This document shows positions 41,699-49,912 of a DNA stretch of 51,033 nt, piece after piece. Numbering within the stretch: the first letter of the stretch is position 1; each line of letters starts with the position of its first letter. Position numbers and translations under genes: made by a program. The stretch covers positions 1 through 51,033 of the forward strand of contig MUMD01000063.1 in NCBI GenBank assembly GCA_002155895.1, in the 5' to 3' direction. The notes beneath the pieces were generated by a model. The model was not told the DNA's origin and made no database searches. It was given only the letters and a program-made list of their open reading frames with translations. This DNA comes from Streptomyces rochei. GTDB taxonomy: Bacteria; Actinomycetota; Actinomycetes; Streptomycetales; Streptomycetaceae.

Positions 41699-42478
41699 TC
41701 AGGCCAGCACGACCCGGACCCCGGCGTCCTCGAACCGCCGCACCAGGTCCGGGTCGGCCGCCCCGTCCGTGACCAGCGTGTCCACCGACTCGGCGGAGCA
41801 GATCCGGGCGAACGCCCGGCGGCCGAGCTTGCTGGAGTCGGCGGCGACGACCACGCGCTCGGCGCGCTCGCACAGCAGCCGGTTGATCGCGGCCTCGGCC
41901 TCGTCGTGTGCCGCGGCCCCGTGGGTCACGTCGAAGGCGACGACGCCCAGCACCGCCACGTCGACCGTCACCTGGCCCAGCACCCCGTCCGCGAGCGGAC
42001 CGATCAGCTCGTACGACTGGGCCCGCGCCACCCCGCCCGTCACCACGATCTTGAACTGCGGCCGGACGGCCAGCTCGTTGGCGATGTTCAGCGCGTTGGT
42101 GACCACGGTCAGCGCCGGCGTCCCCGAGGCCAGGTCCGCGCGCACGGCCAGGGCGCGCGCCACCTCGGTGGTGGTCGTGCCCCCGGTCAGGCCCACCGCC
42201 TCGCCCGGCGCCACCAGGGCGGCGACCGCCTGGGCGACGCGCTGCTTCTCCGAGGCGTTGCGGGCCGTCTTGTAGCGCAGCGGCAACTCGTAGGACACCC
42301 CGTGCACGACCGCGCCGCCGCGGGTGCGCACCAGCATCTGCTGCTCCGCCAACCGGTCGAAGTCGCGGCGGATCGTCGCGGCCGAGACCTCCAGCTCGGC
42401 CGCCGCCTCCTCGACGTCCAGCCGGCCGCGCTCGACGAGCAGCTCCAGCAGCGCCTTCCAGCGGGCGTCGCGCGACAT
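41699..42478 (-). CDS. DeoR family transcriptional regulator
   Basis: Sugar-responsive repressor of 259 residues. N-terminal helix-turn-helix RWKALLELLVERGRLDVEEAAAELEVSAATIRRDFDRLAEQQMLVRTRGGAV is the classical DeoR signature. The DeoRC effector domain, with VGLTGGTTTTEVARAL and VVTNALNIANEL, resembles sugar-phosphate isomerases and binds a sugar phosphate. It is divergent from the SIS isomerase/aldolase operon with a 42-bp inverted repeat between them. The pattern is like AgaR of amino sugar catabolism. Confidence 0.93.
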   Translation of the reverse strand: MSRDARWKALLELLVERGRLDVEEAAAELEVSAATIRRDFDRLAEQQMLVRTRGGAVVHGVSYELPLRYKTARNASEKQRVAQAVAALVAPGEAVGLTGGTTTTEVARALAVRADLASGTPALTVVTNALNIANELAVRPQFKIVVTGGVARAQSYELIGPLADGVLGQVTVDVAVLGVVAFDVTHGAAAHDEAEAAINRLLCERAERVVVAADSSKLGRRAFARICSAESVDTLVTDGAADPDLVRRFEDAGVRVVLA

Positions 42479-42540
42479 CCGCGCCTCCGTTCCTCGATCT
42501 CCCGCCGACCCTAGCGCACCGCCCTCTTCCTCAGATTGCT

Positions 42541-42582
42541 TGATTGTGCTCGAAAGATAGCTATATCTTGCAGGAACAATCA
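42541..42582. promoter_or_regulatory. Imperfect 42-bp inverted repeat, probable DeoR operator
   Basis: Half-sites TGATTGTnCnnGnAAGATA face each other: outer arms TGATTGT/ACAATCA are perfect 7-mers and inner arms AAGATA/TATCTT are perfect 6-mers around GCTA. It lies in the 133-base divergent gap, 30 bases before the isomerase gene and 63 before the regulator gene. Its AT content is far above its surroundings. Confidence 0.8.
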
Positions 42583-42611
42583 GATGACTCCGTGACCGGG
42601 GAGTGTGCGGC

Positions 42612-43493
42612 ATGACGTACGTCGAGGACGAACTCACCAGCCAGCCCGAGTGCTGGACCCGCGCCGCGGCCGAGGCGGCCCGGCACACCTCCGCACTGCC
42701 GGCGGCGGGGGAGCGGGTGGCGATCGTCGGCTGCGGTACCTCGTACTTCATGGCCCAGTCGGCCGCGGCGCTGCGCGAGGAGGCCGGCCAGGGCGAGACC
42801 GACGCGTTCGCCGCCTCCGAGTTCCCGCGGGGCCGCGCGTACGACCGGGTCGTCGCCCTCACCCGTTCGGGCACCACCACCGAAGTGCTGGAGCTGCTCG
42901 CCGGACTGAAGGGCCGGACCAGGACGGTCGCCCTCACCGCCGACCCGCGGACACCGGTCATGTCCGCCGCCGACGACGTGGTGGTACTCGACTTCGCCGA
43001 CGAACGCTCCGTCGTGCAGACCCGGTTCGCGACCACCGCCCTGACCCTGCTCCGCGCCCACCTGGGCCTGCACACCGACGCCGTCGTCGCCGACGCCCGC
43101 GCCGCACTCGCGGCCGAACTGCCCGAAGGGCTCGTCGGGAGCACGCAGTTCACCTTCCTCGGCCGGGGCTGGACCGTCGGACTGGCCAACGAGGCCGGCC
43201 TCAAGATGCGCGAGGCATCCCTGTCCTGGACCGAGGCATACCCGGCGATGGAGTACCGACACGGACCCATCAGCATCAGCACCGCCGGAACGGCCACCTG
43301 GATGTTCGGCGAGGCCCCCGACGGACTGGCCGACCAGGTGCGGGAGACCGGCGCGAGGTGGGTGCCCGGTGACCTCGACCCGCTCGCCGAACTGGTCCGA
43401 GCCCAGCGGCTCGCCGTCGCCGTCGCCGCCGCCCGCGGCCTCGACCCCGACCGGCCCCGCCACCTCACCCGCTCGGTGATCCTCGCCCCCTGA
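42612..43493 (+). CDS. SIS domain sugar isomerase/deaminase (AgaS-like)
   Basis: Cytoplasmic sugar-phosphate enzyme with two SIS domains, 293 residues. First SIS domain: RVAIVGCGTSYFMAQSAAALREEA and VVALTRSGTTTEVLELLAGLKG. Second: FTFLGRGWTVGLANEAGLKMREASLSWTEAYPAMEYRHGPISI, with the EYRHGP motif of GlmS-like isomerases. It lacks the glutaminase domain of GlmS. In AgaS-type pathways such proteins deaminate or isomerise galactosamine 6-phosphate. ATG 42612 is chosen with GGGGAG 9 bases before it. The aldolase follows after 31 bases. Confidence 0.9.
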   Translation: MTYVEDELTSQPECWTRAAAEAARHTSALPAAGERVAIVGCGTSYFMAQSAAALREEAGQGETDAFAASEFPRGRAYDRVVALTRSGTTTEVLELLAGLKGRTRTVALTADPRTPVMSAADDVVVLDFADERSVVQTRFATTALTLLRAHLGLHTDAVVADARAALAAELPEGLVGSTQFTFLGRGWTVGLANEAGLKMREASLSWTEAYPAMEYRHGPISISTAGTATWMFGEAPDGLADQVRETGARWVPGDLDPLAELVRAQRLAVAVAAARGLDPDRPRHLTRSVILAP

Positions 43494-43524
43494 CGCCCGC
43501 CCTCCGACGCCCGGGAGCCCTACC

Positions 43525-44385
43525 GTGCCCCTCGCCAGCACCGGCGACCTGGTGGCCCGAGCCGCAGCCGCGCGCTCCGCCGTCGCCGCCTTCAACGTCA
43601 TCACCCTGGAGCACGTCGAGGCCGTCGTGGCGGGCGCCGAGTCCGTGCGCACGCCCGTCGTCCTCCAGGTCAGCGAGAACGCCGTGAAGTACCGCTACGG
43701 GCGCGTGCTGCCCCTGGCCCGCGCGGCCGTCGCCGCCGCCGAGGCCGCGGCCGTGCCCGTCGCCCTCCACCTCGATCACGTCCAGAGCGACGGCCTGCTG
43801 CGCCAGGCCCCGGACGTCGGGTTCAGCTCCGTGATGTACGACGCCTCCCGGCTGCCGTACGCGGAGAACCTCGCGGCGACCCGGGCCGCCGCCGACTGGG
43901 CGCACTCCCGGGGCCTGTGGATCGAGGCCGAACTGGGCGAGGTGGGCGGCAAGCACGGCGCTCCGCCGCTCGACGCCCACGCCCCGGGCGCCCGCACCGA
44001 CCCCGCCGAGGCACGGGCCTTCGTCGCCGACTCCGGCGTGGACGCCCTCGCCGTCGCCGTCGGCAGCTCCCACGCCATGACCACCCGCACCGCCACCCTC
44101 GACCACGAGCTGCTCAAACGGCTGGCCGGCACGCTGGACGTCCCGCTCGTGCTGCACGGTTCGTCCGGAGTGCCGGACGGCGAACTCACCGCCGCGGTGG
44201 CGGGCGGCATCGCCAAGGTCAACGTCGGCACCGCGCTCAACCTGGCCATGACCGGGGCGATCAGGGAGTACCTGGGCGCCCGGCCCGAGGCGGCCGACTC
44301 CCGCGGCTATCTCACCGCGGGCCGCGAGGCGATGGTGCGGACGGTGGCGGCGATCACCGAGGTGGTCGCCGGGACTGCTTCCTGA
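43525..44385 (+). CDS. Class II fructose/tagatose-bisphosphate aldolase (KbaY/GatY-like)
   Basis: Zinc-dependent aldolase of 286 residues splitting a ketose bisphosphate into dihydroxyacetone phosphate and glyceraldehyde 3-phosphate. The class II signature VALHLDHVQS gives catalytic Asp84 and zinc His85; AELGEVGGKHG and LHGSSGVPDGEL provide further metal and phosphate contacts, and AKVNVGTALN the phosphate loop. GTG start at 43525 with CGGGAG upstream. Next to an AgaS-like isomerase, tagatose 1,6-bisphosphate is the likelier substrate. Its last 32 bases overlap the opposite methyltransferase gene. Confidence 0.92.
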   Translation: MPLASTGDLVARAAAARSAVAAFNVITLEHVEAVVAGAESVRTPVVLQVSENAVKYRYGRVLPLARAAVAAAEAAAVPVALHLDHVQSDGLLRQAPDVGFSSVMYDASRLPYAENLAATRAAADWAHSRGLWIEAELGEVGGKHGAPPLDAHAPGARTDPAEARAFVADSGVDALAVAVGSSHAMTTRTATLDHELLKRLAGTLDVPLVLHGSSGVPDGELTAAVAGGIAKVNVGTALNLAMTGAIREYLGARPEAADSRGYLTAGREAMVRTVAAITEVVAGTAS

Positions 44386-45529
44386 CGGCCTTCAGCACCA
44401 CGAACTTCCGGTCACCGGCGATCAGTTCGCTGTTGCCGAACAACCGCCGCAGCCCGACGTGGTAGCCCAGGTGCCGGTTCCCGACCACCCACAGCTCACC
44501 GCCGGGGCGCAGCACCCGCCGCGCCCCGGCGAACATCCGCCGGGCGGTGGCGTCGGTGGTCGCCTGGTGGGAGTGGAAGGGCGGGTTGTTCACCACCAGG
44601 TCGACACTGCCGTCCGGGACCCCCTCCAGCCCGTCGGCCACCCGGAACTCCGCCCGCCCGGCCGCGCCGCTCGCCCCGTGCGTGGCCTCGGCGGAGGCCA
44701 CGGCCTGGAAGGACTCGTCGGTGAACAGCACCTCGGCGTCCGGGTCGGCCAGCGCCACCGCCGTACCGACCACGCCGTTGCCGCAGCCCAGGTCGACCAC
44801 GCGGCGGAAGCGCCGGGTGTCCGGCAGGTGCCCGAGGAGGAACCGGGTGCCGATGTCGAGCCGGTCGGCGCAGAAGACACCGGCGTGGTTGACGACGGTC
44901 CGGCCGGAGACCGGGCCGACGTCCTCGGGGAGCCGGTAGCGCAGGGGCCAGGGGTTGGCGGGCCGCTTCAGCGAGAGGTCCGGGGTCGAGAAGATCAGCC
45001 GGGCCTTCTTCACGGCCAGCGAGGTACGGGTCGGCCCGACGATCCGCTCGAACAGCCGCAGCGTCGAGGTGTGGATCTCCTTCACCATCCCGGTGCCGAC
45101 CACCACCGTGCCCTCGTGCAGCGCCGGGGCCAGCCGCAGCAGCTGGTCCTCCAGGAGCGCCAGGCTCTTCGGCACCCGCACCAGCAGCACGTCCACCCGG
45201 TCCGGCGGCGGGTCCTGCGTGGTGAGCAGCCGCACCGCGCCCGGCTCGACGCCCGCCCGCTCCAGATTGGCGCGGGTCGCCTCCCGGGTGAGGTGGGAGT
45301 CGGTGATCTGCACCGGCCGGTGCGCGGCCAGCGCCGTGACCAGGGCGCCCCAGCGGTCGCCGACCACCACCACCGTGCCGGACAGCGGAACCTCCTGCTC
45401 CGCGAGGTGCCCGAGCAGGTACTCGTCGGAGGCGTCCCAGGCGCGGAGCCGGTCGCGGGGGTCCTCGGGGAAACGGGTGAGCACCAGCTCGCCCCACGGG
45501 GTCGTCATGCGGTCGCTGCGGTCGTTCAT
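44354..45529 (-). CDS. RlmG/RsmC-type rRNA guanine-N2 methyltransferase
   Basis: SAM-dependent methyltransferase of 391 residues with the duplicated layout of RlmG/RsmC. The N-terminal domain (degenerate, about 1-190) lacks a SAM motif; the catalytic domain has motif I VVDLGCGNGVVGTAVALA at about 236-253 and the substrate-base motif VVNNPPFHS. These enzymes make m2G in 23S rRNA (G1835) or 16S rRNA (G1207) in E. coli. Which position is modified here is not clear. It is transcribed alone and converges with the aldolase gene with a 32-base overlap. Confidence 0.9.
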   Translation of the reverse strand: MNDRSDRMTTPWGELVLTRFPEDPRDRLRAWDASDEYLLGHLAEQEVPLSGTVVVVGDRWGALVTALAAHRPVQITDSHLTREATRANLERAGVEPGAVRLLTTQDPPPDRVDVLLVRVPKSLALLEDQLLRLAPALHEGTVVVGTGMVKEIHTSTLRLFERIVGPTRTSLAVKKARLIFSTPDLSLKRPANPWPLRYRLPEDVGPVSGRTVVNHAGVFCADRLDIGTRFLLGHLPDTRRFRRVVDLGCGNGVVGTAVALADPDAEVLFTDESFQAVASAEATHGASGAAGRAEFRVADGLEGVPDGSVDLVVNNPPFHSHQATTDATARRMFAGARRVLRPGGELWVVGNRHLGYHVGLRRLFGNSELIAGDRKFVVLKAVRKQSRRPPR

Positions 45530-45584
45530 CGTGCGTCCAGGCTAGCCGAGCCGCAGCTCAGCCCGGGTCGGGCAGGATGGGGGC

Positions 45585-46235
45585 ATGGAGGCCGAGCTGT
45601 TCCCCAGGGCACGCGCCCGGATCGCGCCCGGTGCCGTGCACGTACCCGACTGGCTGGAGCCCGCACGGCAGCGCGAGCTGCTGGCGGACTGCCGCGCGTG
45701 GGCCCGCCCGCCGGCCGGACTGCGCACGGTCCGCACCCCCGGCGGCGGCACCATGACCGCACGGCAGGTCTGCCTCGGGTGGCACTGGTACCCGTACGCG
45801 TACGCGCGCACCGTCGTCGACGGCGACGGCGCCCCCGTGAAACCCTTCCCCGCCCGGCTCGGCGAGCTGGCCCGCCGGGCGGTCGCCGACGCCCTGGGCG
45901 CCGACGCGGTGGCGGACACGCCGTACGACGTCGCGCTGATCAACTTCTACGACGCCGACGCCCGCATGGGCATGCACCGCGACGCCGACGAGCGGTCCGA
46001 GGCGCCCGTGGTCTCCCTGAGCCTCGGCGACACCTGCGTCTTCCGCTTCGGCAACCCCGAGACCCGGACCCGCCCCTGGACCGATGTGGACCTGCGCAGC
46101 GGCGACCTCTTCGTCTTCGGCGGGCCGTCGCGGCACGCGTACCACGGGGTGCCGCGCGTGCACCCGGGCACCGCACCGCCCGAGTTGGGGCTCACCGGAC
46201 GGCTGAACATCACGCTCCGGGTCAGCGGGCTCTGA
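45585..46235 (+). CDS. AlkB-like 2-oxoglutarate/Fe(II) dioxygenase
   Basis: DNA/RNA alkylation repair dioxygenase, 216 residues. The iron site is MHRDADE (His131, Asp133) with the third His in HAYHGV (184 or 187); 2-oxoglutarate is bound through the motif RLNITLR near the end. LINFYDADARMGMHRDADE and VVSLSLGDTCVFRFG are the family's core. It oxidatively removes methyl lesions such as 1-methyladenine and 3-methylcytosine. The promoter gap from the divergent methyltransferase gene is only 55 bases. Confidence 0.93.
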   Translation: MEAELFPRARARIAPGAVHVPDWLEPARQRELLADCRAWARPPAGLRTVRTPGGGTMTARQVCLGWHWYPYAYARTVVDGDGAPVKPFPARLGELARRAVADALGADAVADTPYDVALINFYDADARMGMHRDADERSEAPVVSLSLGDTCVFRFGNPETRTRPWTDVDLRSGDLFVFGGPSRHAYHGVPRVHPGTAPPELGLTGRLNITLRVSGL

Positions 46236-46272
46236 GGCCACGGCGGCTCGGGATCATGGGAGACTCGCCCTC

Positions 46273-47511
46273 ATGAGCGGCAAGGCGGACCCCCGGGCGG
46301 CGGGGGAAGGGACCACCTCGAGGACGCGGCTGGACCGGGGGCGCGGCGCGCTCGGACCCGCGTTGGAGCTGGTGCACACCGGACGCGCCCCCACCCGTGC
46401 CGTCCTCACCGCGGAACTGGGCGTGACCCGGGCCACGGCCGGCGCGGTCGCCGCCGAACTGGAGGCGCTCGGCCTGATCAGGGTCGACGCCCGGCCCGGA
46501 GCGGCCGCCGGCTCCCAGGGCCGGCCCTCCCACCGCCTCGCGGTCGCCGAGGACGGGCCCGTCGCCCTCGCCGCCCAGATCCACGCCGACGGGTTCCGCG
46601 CCGCCCTGGTCGGCCTCGGCGGCCGCATCGTCGCCACCGCGCCCGGCTGCGAGGTCGTGGACGCCGACCCGGCGAAGGTCCTCGGCTCCGTCGTCGAGGC
46701 GGGAGCGGAACTGCTGCGCGAGACCGGGCGGCGTTGCGTCGGCGCCGGGCTCGCCGTCCCGTCCGCGGTGGCGGAGCCGGAGGGCCTGGCCCTCAACCCG
46801 CTCCACCTCGCCTGGCCGGCGGGCGCCCCCGTGCGCCGGATCTTCGCCGAGCAGGTGCGCGCCGCCGGCATCGACGGGCCCGCCTTCGCCGCCAACGACG
46901 TCAACCTCGCCGCGCTCGCCGAACACCGGCACGGCGCCGGGCGCGGCGCCCGCGACCTGCTGTGCGTGGCCACCGGCCACCGGGGCGTCGGCGGCGCCCT
47001 CGTCCTCGACGGGCGCCTGCACAGCGGCAGTTCCGGCCTCGCGCTGGAGGTCGGCCATCTCACCGTCAACCCCGACGGAGGACCCTGCCACTGCGGCAGC
47101 CGGGGCTGCCTGGACGTGGAGACCGACCCGCTGGCCTTCCTCACCGCCGCCGGCCGCACGCCGGGACCGGAGGTCTCCCTGCTCCAGCAGTCCTACGACC
47201 TGATCCGCGACCACTACGCCGACCCGGCCGTCCGCACCGCCACCGAGACCCTGATCGACCGCCTGGGACTGGGGCTGGCCGGACTGGTGAACATCCTCAA
47301 CCCGGACCGCATCGTCCTCGGCGGACTCCACCGCGCGCTCCTCGACGCCGACCCGGAGCGGCTGCGCGCGGTCGTCGCGGACCGCAGCCTGTGGGGCCAG
47401 AGCGGCGGCGTGCCGATCCTGCCCTCCGGACTGGACCACAACAGCCTGGTCGGCGCGGCCGAACTGGCCTGGCAGCCGGTCCTGGACGACCCGCTGAGCG
47501 CACCGGTCTGA
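46273..47511 (+). CDS. ROK family transcriptional regulator
   Basis: ROK-type repressor of 412 residues: N-terminal winged helix (LGPALELVHTGRAPTRAVLTAELGVTRATAGAVAAELEALGLIRV) and a ROK domain with the zinc motif CHCGSRGCLDVE and GHRGVGGALVLDGRLHSGSSGLALEVGHL. The helix-turn-helix and lack of a clear catalytic context argue against a free sugar kinase. It starts 37 bases after the alkB-like gene on the same strand. No sugar genes are adjacent downstream, so its targets lie elsewhere or in the window's other sugar operons. Confidence 0.9.
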   Translation: MSGKADPRAAGEGTTSRTRLDRGRGALGPALELVHTGRAPTRAVLTAELGVTRATAGAVAAELEALGLIRVDARPGAAAGSQGRPSHRLAVAEDGPVALAAQIHADGFRAALVGLGGRIVATAPGCEVVDADPAKVLGSVVEAGAELLRETGRRCVGAGLAVPSAVAEPEGLALNPLHLAWPAGAPVRRIFAEQVRAAGIDGPAFAANDVNLAALAEHRHGAGRGARDLLCVATGHRGVGGALVLDGRLHSGSSGLALEVGHLTVNPDGGPCHCGSRGCLDVETDPLAFLTAAGRTPGPEVSLLQQSYDLIRDHYADPAVRTATETLIDRLGLGLAGLVNILNPDRIVLGGLHRALLDADPERLRAVVADRSLWGQSGGVPILPSGLDHNSLVGAAELAWQPVLDDPLSAPV

Positions 47512-47520
47512 GGGCGCTCC

Positions 47521-47919
47521 TCAGGCCGTGGGCCGGTCACCGCCGCTCGGCGCGTGGCCGAGGTCGACGACGCAGAAGATGTTGTCGTCCGGGTCGGCGA
47601 GGACGACGAAGTCGGGGTCGGGCGGATACAGGTCCCAGTCCACGGCCCGTGCGCCGAGACCGATCAGCCGCCTGACCTCCGCCTGCTGCTCCTCGGCCGA
47701 GTCCACGAAGAGGTCCAGGTGGACCCGGGGGCGCGGCTCCGCCGGCGACTCGCTGTACAGCAGCCCGAGCGCCCGGCCGGAGCCGTCCGCGTGGTACAGC
47801 GTCCGCCAGGTCTCGCTCTCCCACTCCTCGGTGGCGACCAGGTTCAGCGCCGCCGACCAGAACTCCACCGCACGGGGCACGTCCGTGACGCCGACGACGG
47901 GGATGCCGAGTCTCACCAT
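47521..47919 (-). CDS. VOC family (glyoxalase-like) protein
   Basis: Single vicinal oxygen chelate domain pair, 132 residues, starting MVRLGIPVVGVTDVPRAVEFWSAALNLVA, the usual bleomycin-resistance/glyoxalase pattern. VHLDLFVDSAEEQQAEVRRLIGLGARAV and the closing FVVLADPDDNIFCVVD follow the fold. It is last of a five-gene minus-strand operon, 36 bases after the tautomerase. Metal-dependent detoxification or dioxygenation are options; substrate unknown. Confidence 0.88.
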   Translation of the reverse strand: MVRLGIPVVGVTDVPRAVEFWSAALNLVATEEWESETWRTLYHADGSGRALGLLYSESPAEPRPRVHLDLFVDSAEEQQAEVRRLIGLGARAVDWDLYPPDPDFVVLADPDDNIFCVVDLGHAPSGGDRPTA

Positions 47920-47955
47920 GCCCCCGAGCCCAGGCCGTTGTCCCGCGCGGCGCGA

Positions 47956-48339
47956 TCACCCCGCGTACTGGGCGATTCCGTGACCCAGCGACCAGTCGGG
48001 GGAGTCGTTCTCCGTCAGGGTGACGAAGACGTTGCGGGGCTCGGTGGCGGCGTACGCCTCGGCCAACTCGGCGATCCGCCGGTACAGCGCCCGCTTCCGC
48101 TCGGCCGGCCGCCCCGAGCGCAGCGTGATCGCGACGAACACGATGCCCTCGTCCCGGTGGACACCGAGGTAGTCGTCCCAGCGCAGGGTGGTGCGGGCTC
48201 CGTCGTGGCCGGTCAGGACCTGGAAGCGGTCGTTCGCCGGGATGCCGAGCGTCTCGACCAGGGCGTCGTGCACGGCACGGCCGAGGGCGTCGAGGCGGTC
48301 GGCGTCCGTTCCGAAGGCGTCGATGCGCACGAAGGGCAT
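47956..48339 (-). CDS. Tautomerase family protein
   Basis: Protein of 127 residues of the 4-oxalocrotonate tautomerase superfamily (longer, MSAD/cis-CaaD-like size). After Met removal, Pro1 (MPFVRIDAFG) would be the catalytic base. VHDALVETLGIPANDRFQVLTGHDGARTTLR and FVAITLRSGRPAERKRALYRRIAELAEAY match the fold. It is 50 bases downstream of the phosphotriesterase family gene in the TetR operon. It likely handles an enol/keto step or hydrates an unsaturated acid. Confidence 0.88.
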   Translation of the reverse strand: MPFVRIDAFGTDADRLDALGRAVHDALVETLGIPANDRFQVLTGHDGARTTLRWDDYLGVHRDEGIVFVAITLRSGRPAERKRALYRRIAELAEAYAATEPRNVFVTLTENDSPDWSLGHGIAQYAG

Positions 48340-48389
48340 GGTGGGGTCTCCCGTCGGGGAAGTCGTGTCCTGTGGCGTGTGGCCGGCCG

Positions 48390-49298
48390 TCAGCGCCAGT
48401 CCGCGGCGAACGCCCGCGCGGGGTTGTCGACCAGCACGCGCCGCACCGCTTCCTCTCCCACGGCGAGCGCGAGCCGGGGCGCCACCCGGCGCAGCAGGTG
48501 GGGCATCCCCGGCCCGCCGTCGACCGACCGGGCGGCGGCCGTCGTCGTGTCACCGCCGAGCAGCACCTGGTCGCCGTGACCGGCCTCGACGAGGTCCCGT
48601 ACCGCGTCGGGCATCCGCCAGTCGGTGGCGTGATGGGCCCGCGAGGGTCCGTCGAAGGCCAGGTAGCACCCCGAGGCGGCGGCCTGCCGGTGTGCCACCG
48701 GGTCGGGCAGGCGATTGAGGTGGCCGAGAATCACGCGGTGCGGCGGCACGCCGAACTCGCCGCACAGCAGCTCCAGTACGTCCGGCGCGCCGGTGCCCAG
48801 CTCCAGGTGCACCGCTACGGGTGCCCCCGTCGCGTGGTGCGCCTCGGCCGCCGCCGACATCACCCACCGCGCGTGCGCGTCGAGCCCGTGGAAGCCGCCG
48901 GCCACTTTGATCAGCCCGGCGCGCACGCCCGACGTGCCGATGCCCTCGGTCAGTTCGGCGACGAACACCTCCGCCGCCCGGCCCCGCAGCGCGGCGAGCA
49001 CGTCCTCGGCGTAGTGCACGTCCTGGTGCAGCCCGGTCGCGGCCACCAGACGCACCCCCGTCTCCCGGGACAGCGGCGGCAGGTCGGCGGCCCGCCGGCC
49101 CAGTCCGTACGGCGTCCACTGCACCACCGCGCCCCCGCCGTGCGCCCGGAAGGCGGAGAGTTCCGCGCGGGCCGCGCCCACGCTGTTCAGTTCCTCGCCG
49201 GGCAGCCGGGGACTGGCGAAGAACACGTGGTCGTGGGCGTCGCACACGCCCAGCTCGCCCGGGTCCACGTCCCCGAGCACCGTGCGGACCGCGCTCAC
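48390..49298 (-). CDS. Phosphotriesterase family metal-dependent hydrolase
   Basis: Amidohydrolase-fold enzyme of 302 residues. Metal ligands: CDAHDHVFF (His22, His24), the bridging Lys in GLIKVAGG, His in APVAVHLELG and HRVILGHLNRLPD, and Asp in VLLGGDTTT. The family covers lactonases as well as phosphotriesterases, and bacterial genome members are more often lactonases. The GTG start at 49298 overlaps the DUF4865 stop (GTGA). It belongs to the TetR-controlled operon, so a lactone or ester inducer may be its substrate. Confidence 0.88.
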   Translation of the reverse strand: MSAVRTVLGDVDPGELGVCDAHDHVFFASPRLPGEELNSVGAARAELSAFRAHGGGAVVQWTPYGLGRRAADLPPLSRETGVRLVAATGLHQDVHYAEDVLAALRGRAAEVFVAELTEGIGTSGVRAGLIKVAGGFHGLDAHARWVMSAAAEAHHATGAPVAVHLELGTGAPDVLELLCGEFGVPPHRVILGHLNRLPDPVAHRQAAASGCYLAFDGPSRAHHATDWRMPDAVRDLVEAGHGDQVLLGGDTTTAAARSVDGGPGMPHLLRRVAPRLALAVGEEAVRRVLVDNPARAFAADWR

Positions 49299-49882
49299 CA
49301 CTGGCGTCCCCGCGGCAGCCGGTCGCGCCCCGGCGCGGACAGGTGCAGTACCTCGAAGACGTCGCCCTCGGCCCCGACGGGCGCCTCGTGCGCGTGCAGG
49401 GAGAAGTGGACCAGCTCCCAGCGGGCGGTGTCCACGGCCGCCGCCGCGAGCAGCGTCCTGGCCTCGCCCGCCAGCCGGCCGGTCTCCCGGACGGCCCGTG
49501 CGGCGGTCTCCGCCAGCGGCACCCCCTCGGGCACCGGCCGCCGCCGCCTCACCGCCCAGCGCGCGGGCGAGCGGGCGGCGTCACCCTCCTCGTACGCGAG
49601 TCCCGTCCACTGCCGCACCGAGGGTCTGCCGAAGTCGTCGGTGGGCCGCTGGAAGGCGCCTTCCCAGAGGAAGGAGTTCATGCCCTCCACGGTGTCCCAC
49701 AGGTAGAAGGGCGCGTACTGGTCGACCGGCGAGCCGTGGGCTCCCCGCTCGCGCAGCAGATACGCCTTGAGCCCGAGTCCGGGCCAGTCGTCCAGCAGGT
49801 GCCCGGTGCGGGCCACCCGCTCCCGGACGCGGCCCGTCCCGTAGCCGGCGGGCAGGGTGAACGCGTACTGCATGGCGTGCAT
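49295..49882 (-). CDS. DUF4865 family protein
   Basis: Soluble protein of 195 residues, starting MHAMQYAFTLPAGYGTGRVRERVARTGHLLDDWPGLGLKAYLLRERG. It has the segment YAPFYLWDTVEGMNSFLWEGAFQ typical of DUF4865, likely a dimeric alpha/beta-barrel fold of the monooxygenase kind. GAGGAG lies 6 bases before the ATG. It is the second gene of the operon, 30 bases after tetR and overlapping the hydrolase gene. Function not established; members are commonly found beside TetR regulators and tautomerases. Confidence 0.85.
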   Translation of the reverse strand: MHAMQYAFTLPAGYGTGRVRERVARTGHLLDDWPGLGLKAYLLRERGAHGSPVDQYAPFYLWDTVEGMNSFLWEGAFQRPTDDFGRPSVRQWTGLAYEEGDAARSPARWAVRRRRPVPEGVPLAETAARAVRETGRLAGEARTLLAAAAVDTARWELVHFSLHAHEAPVGAEGDVFEVLHLSAPGRDRLPRGRQW

Positions 49883-49912
49883 GGAAGTCTCCTCGGGCGG
49901 GTGCGAAGTCCC

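Noticed and set aside
46273-47511. Glucokinase reading of the second ROK protein
   Set aside because: It has an N-terminal winged helix of about 70 residues, which marks a regulator, and no sugar metabolism gene adjoins it.
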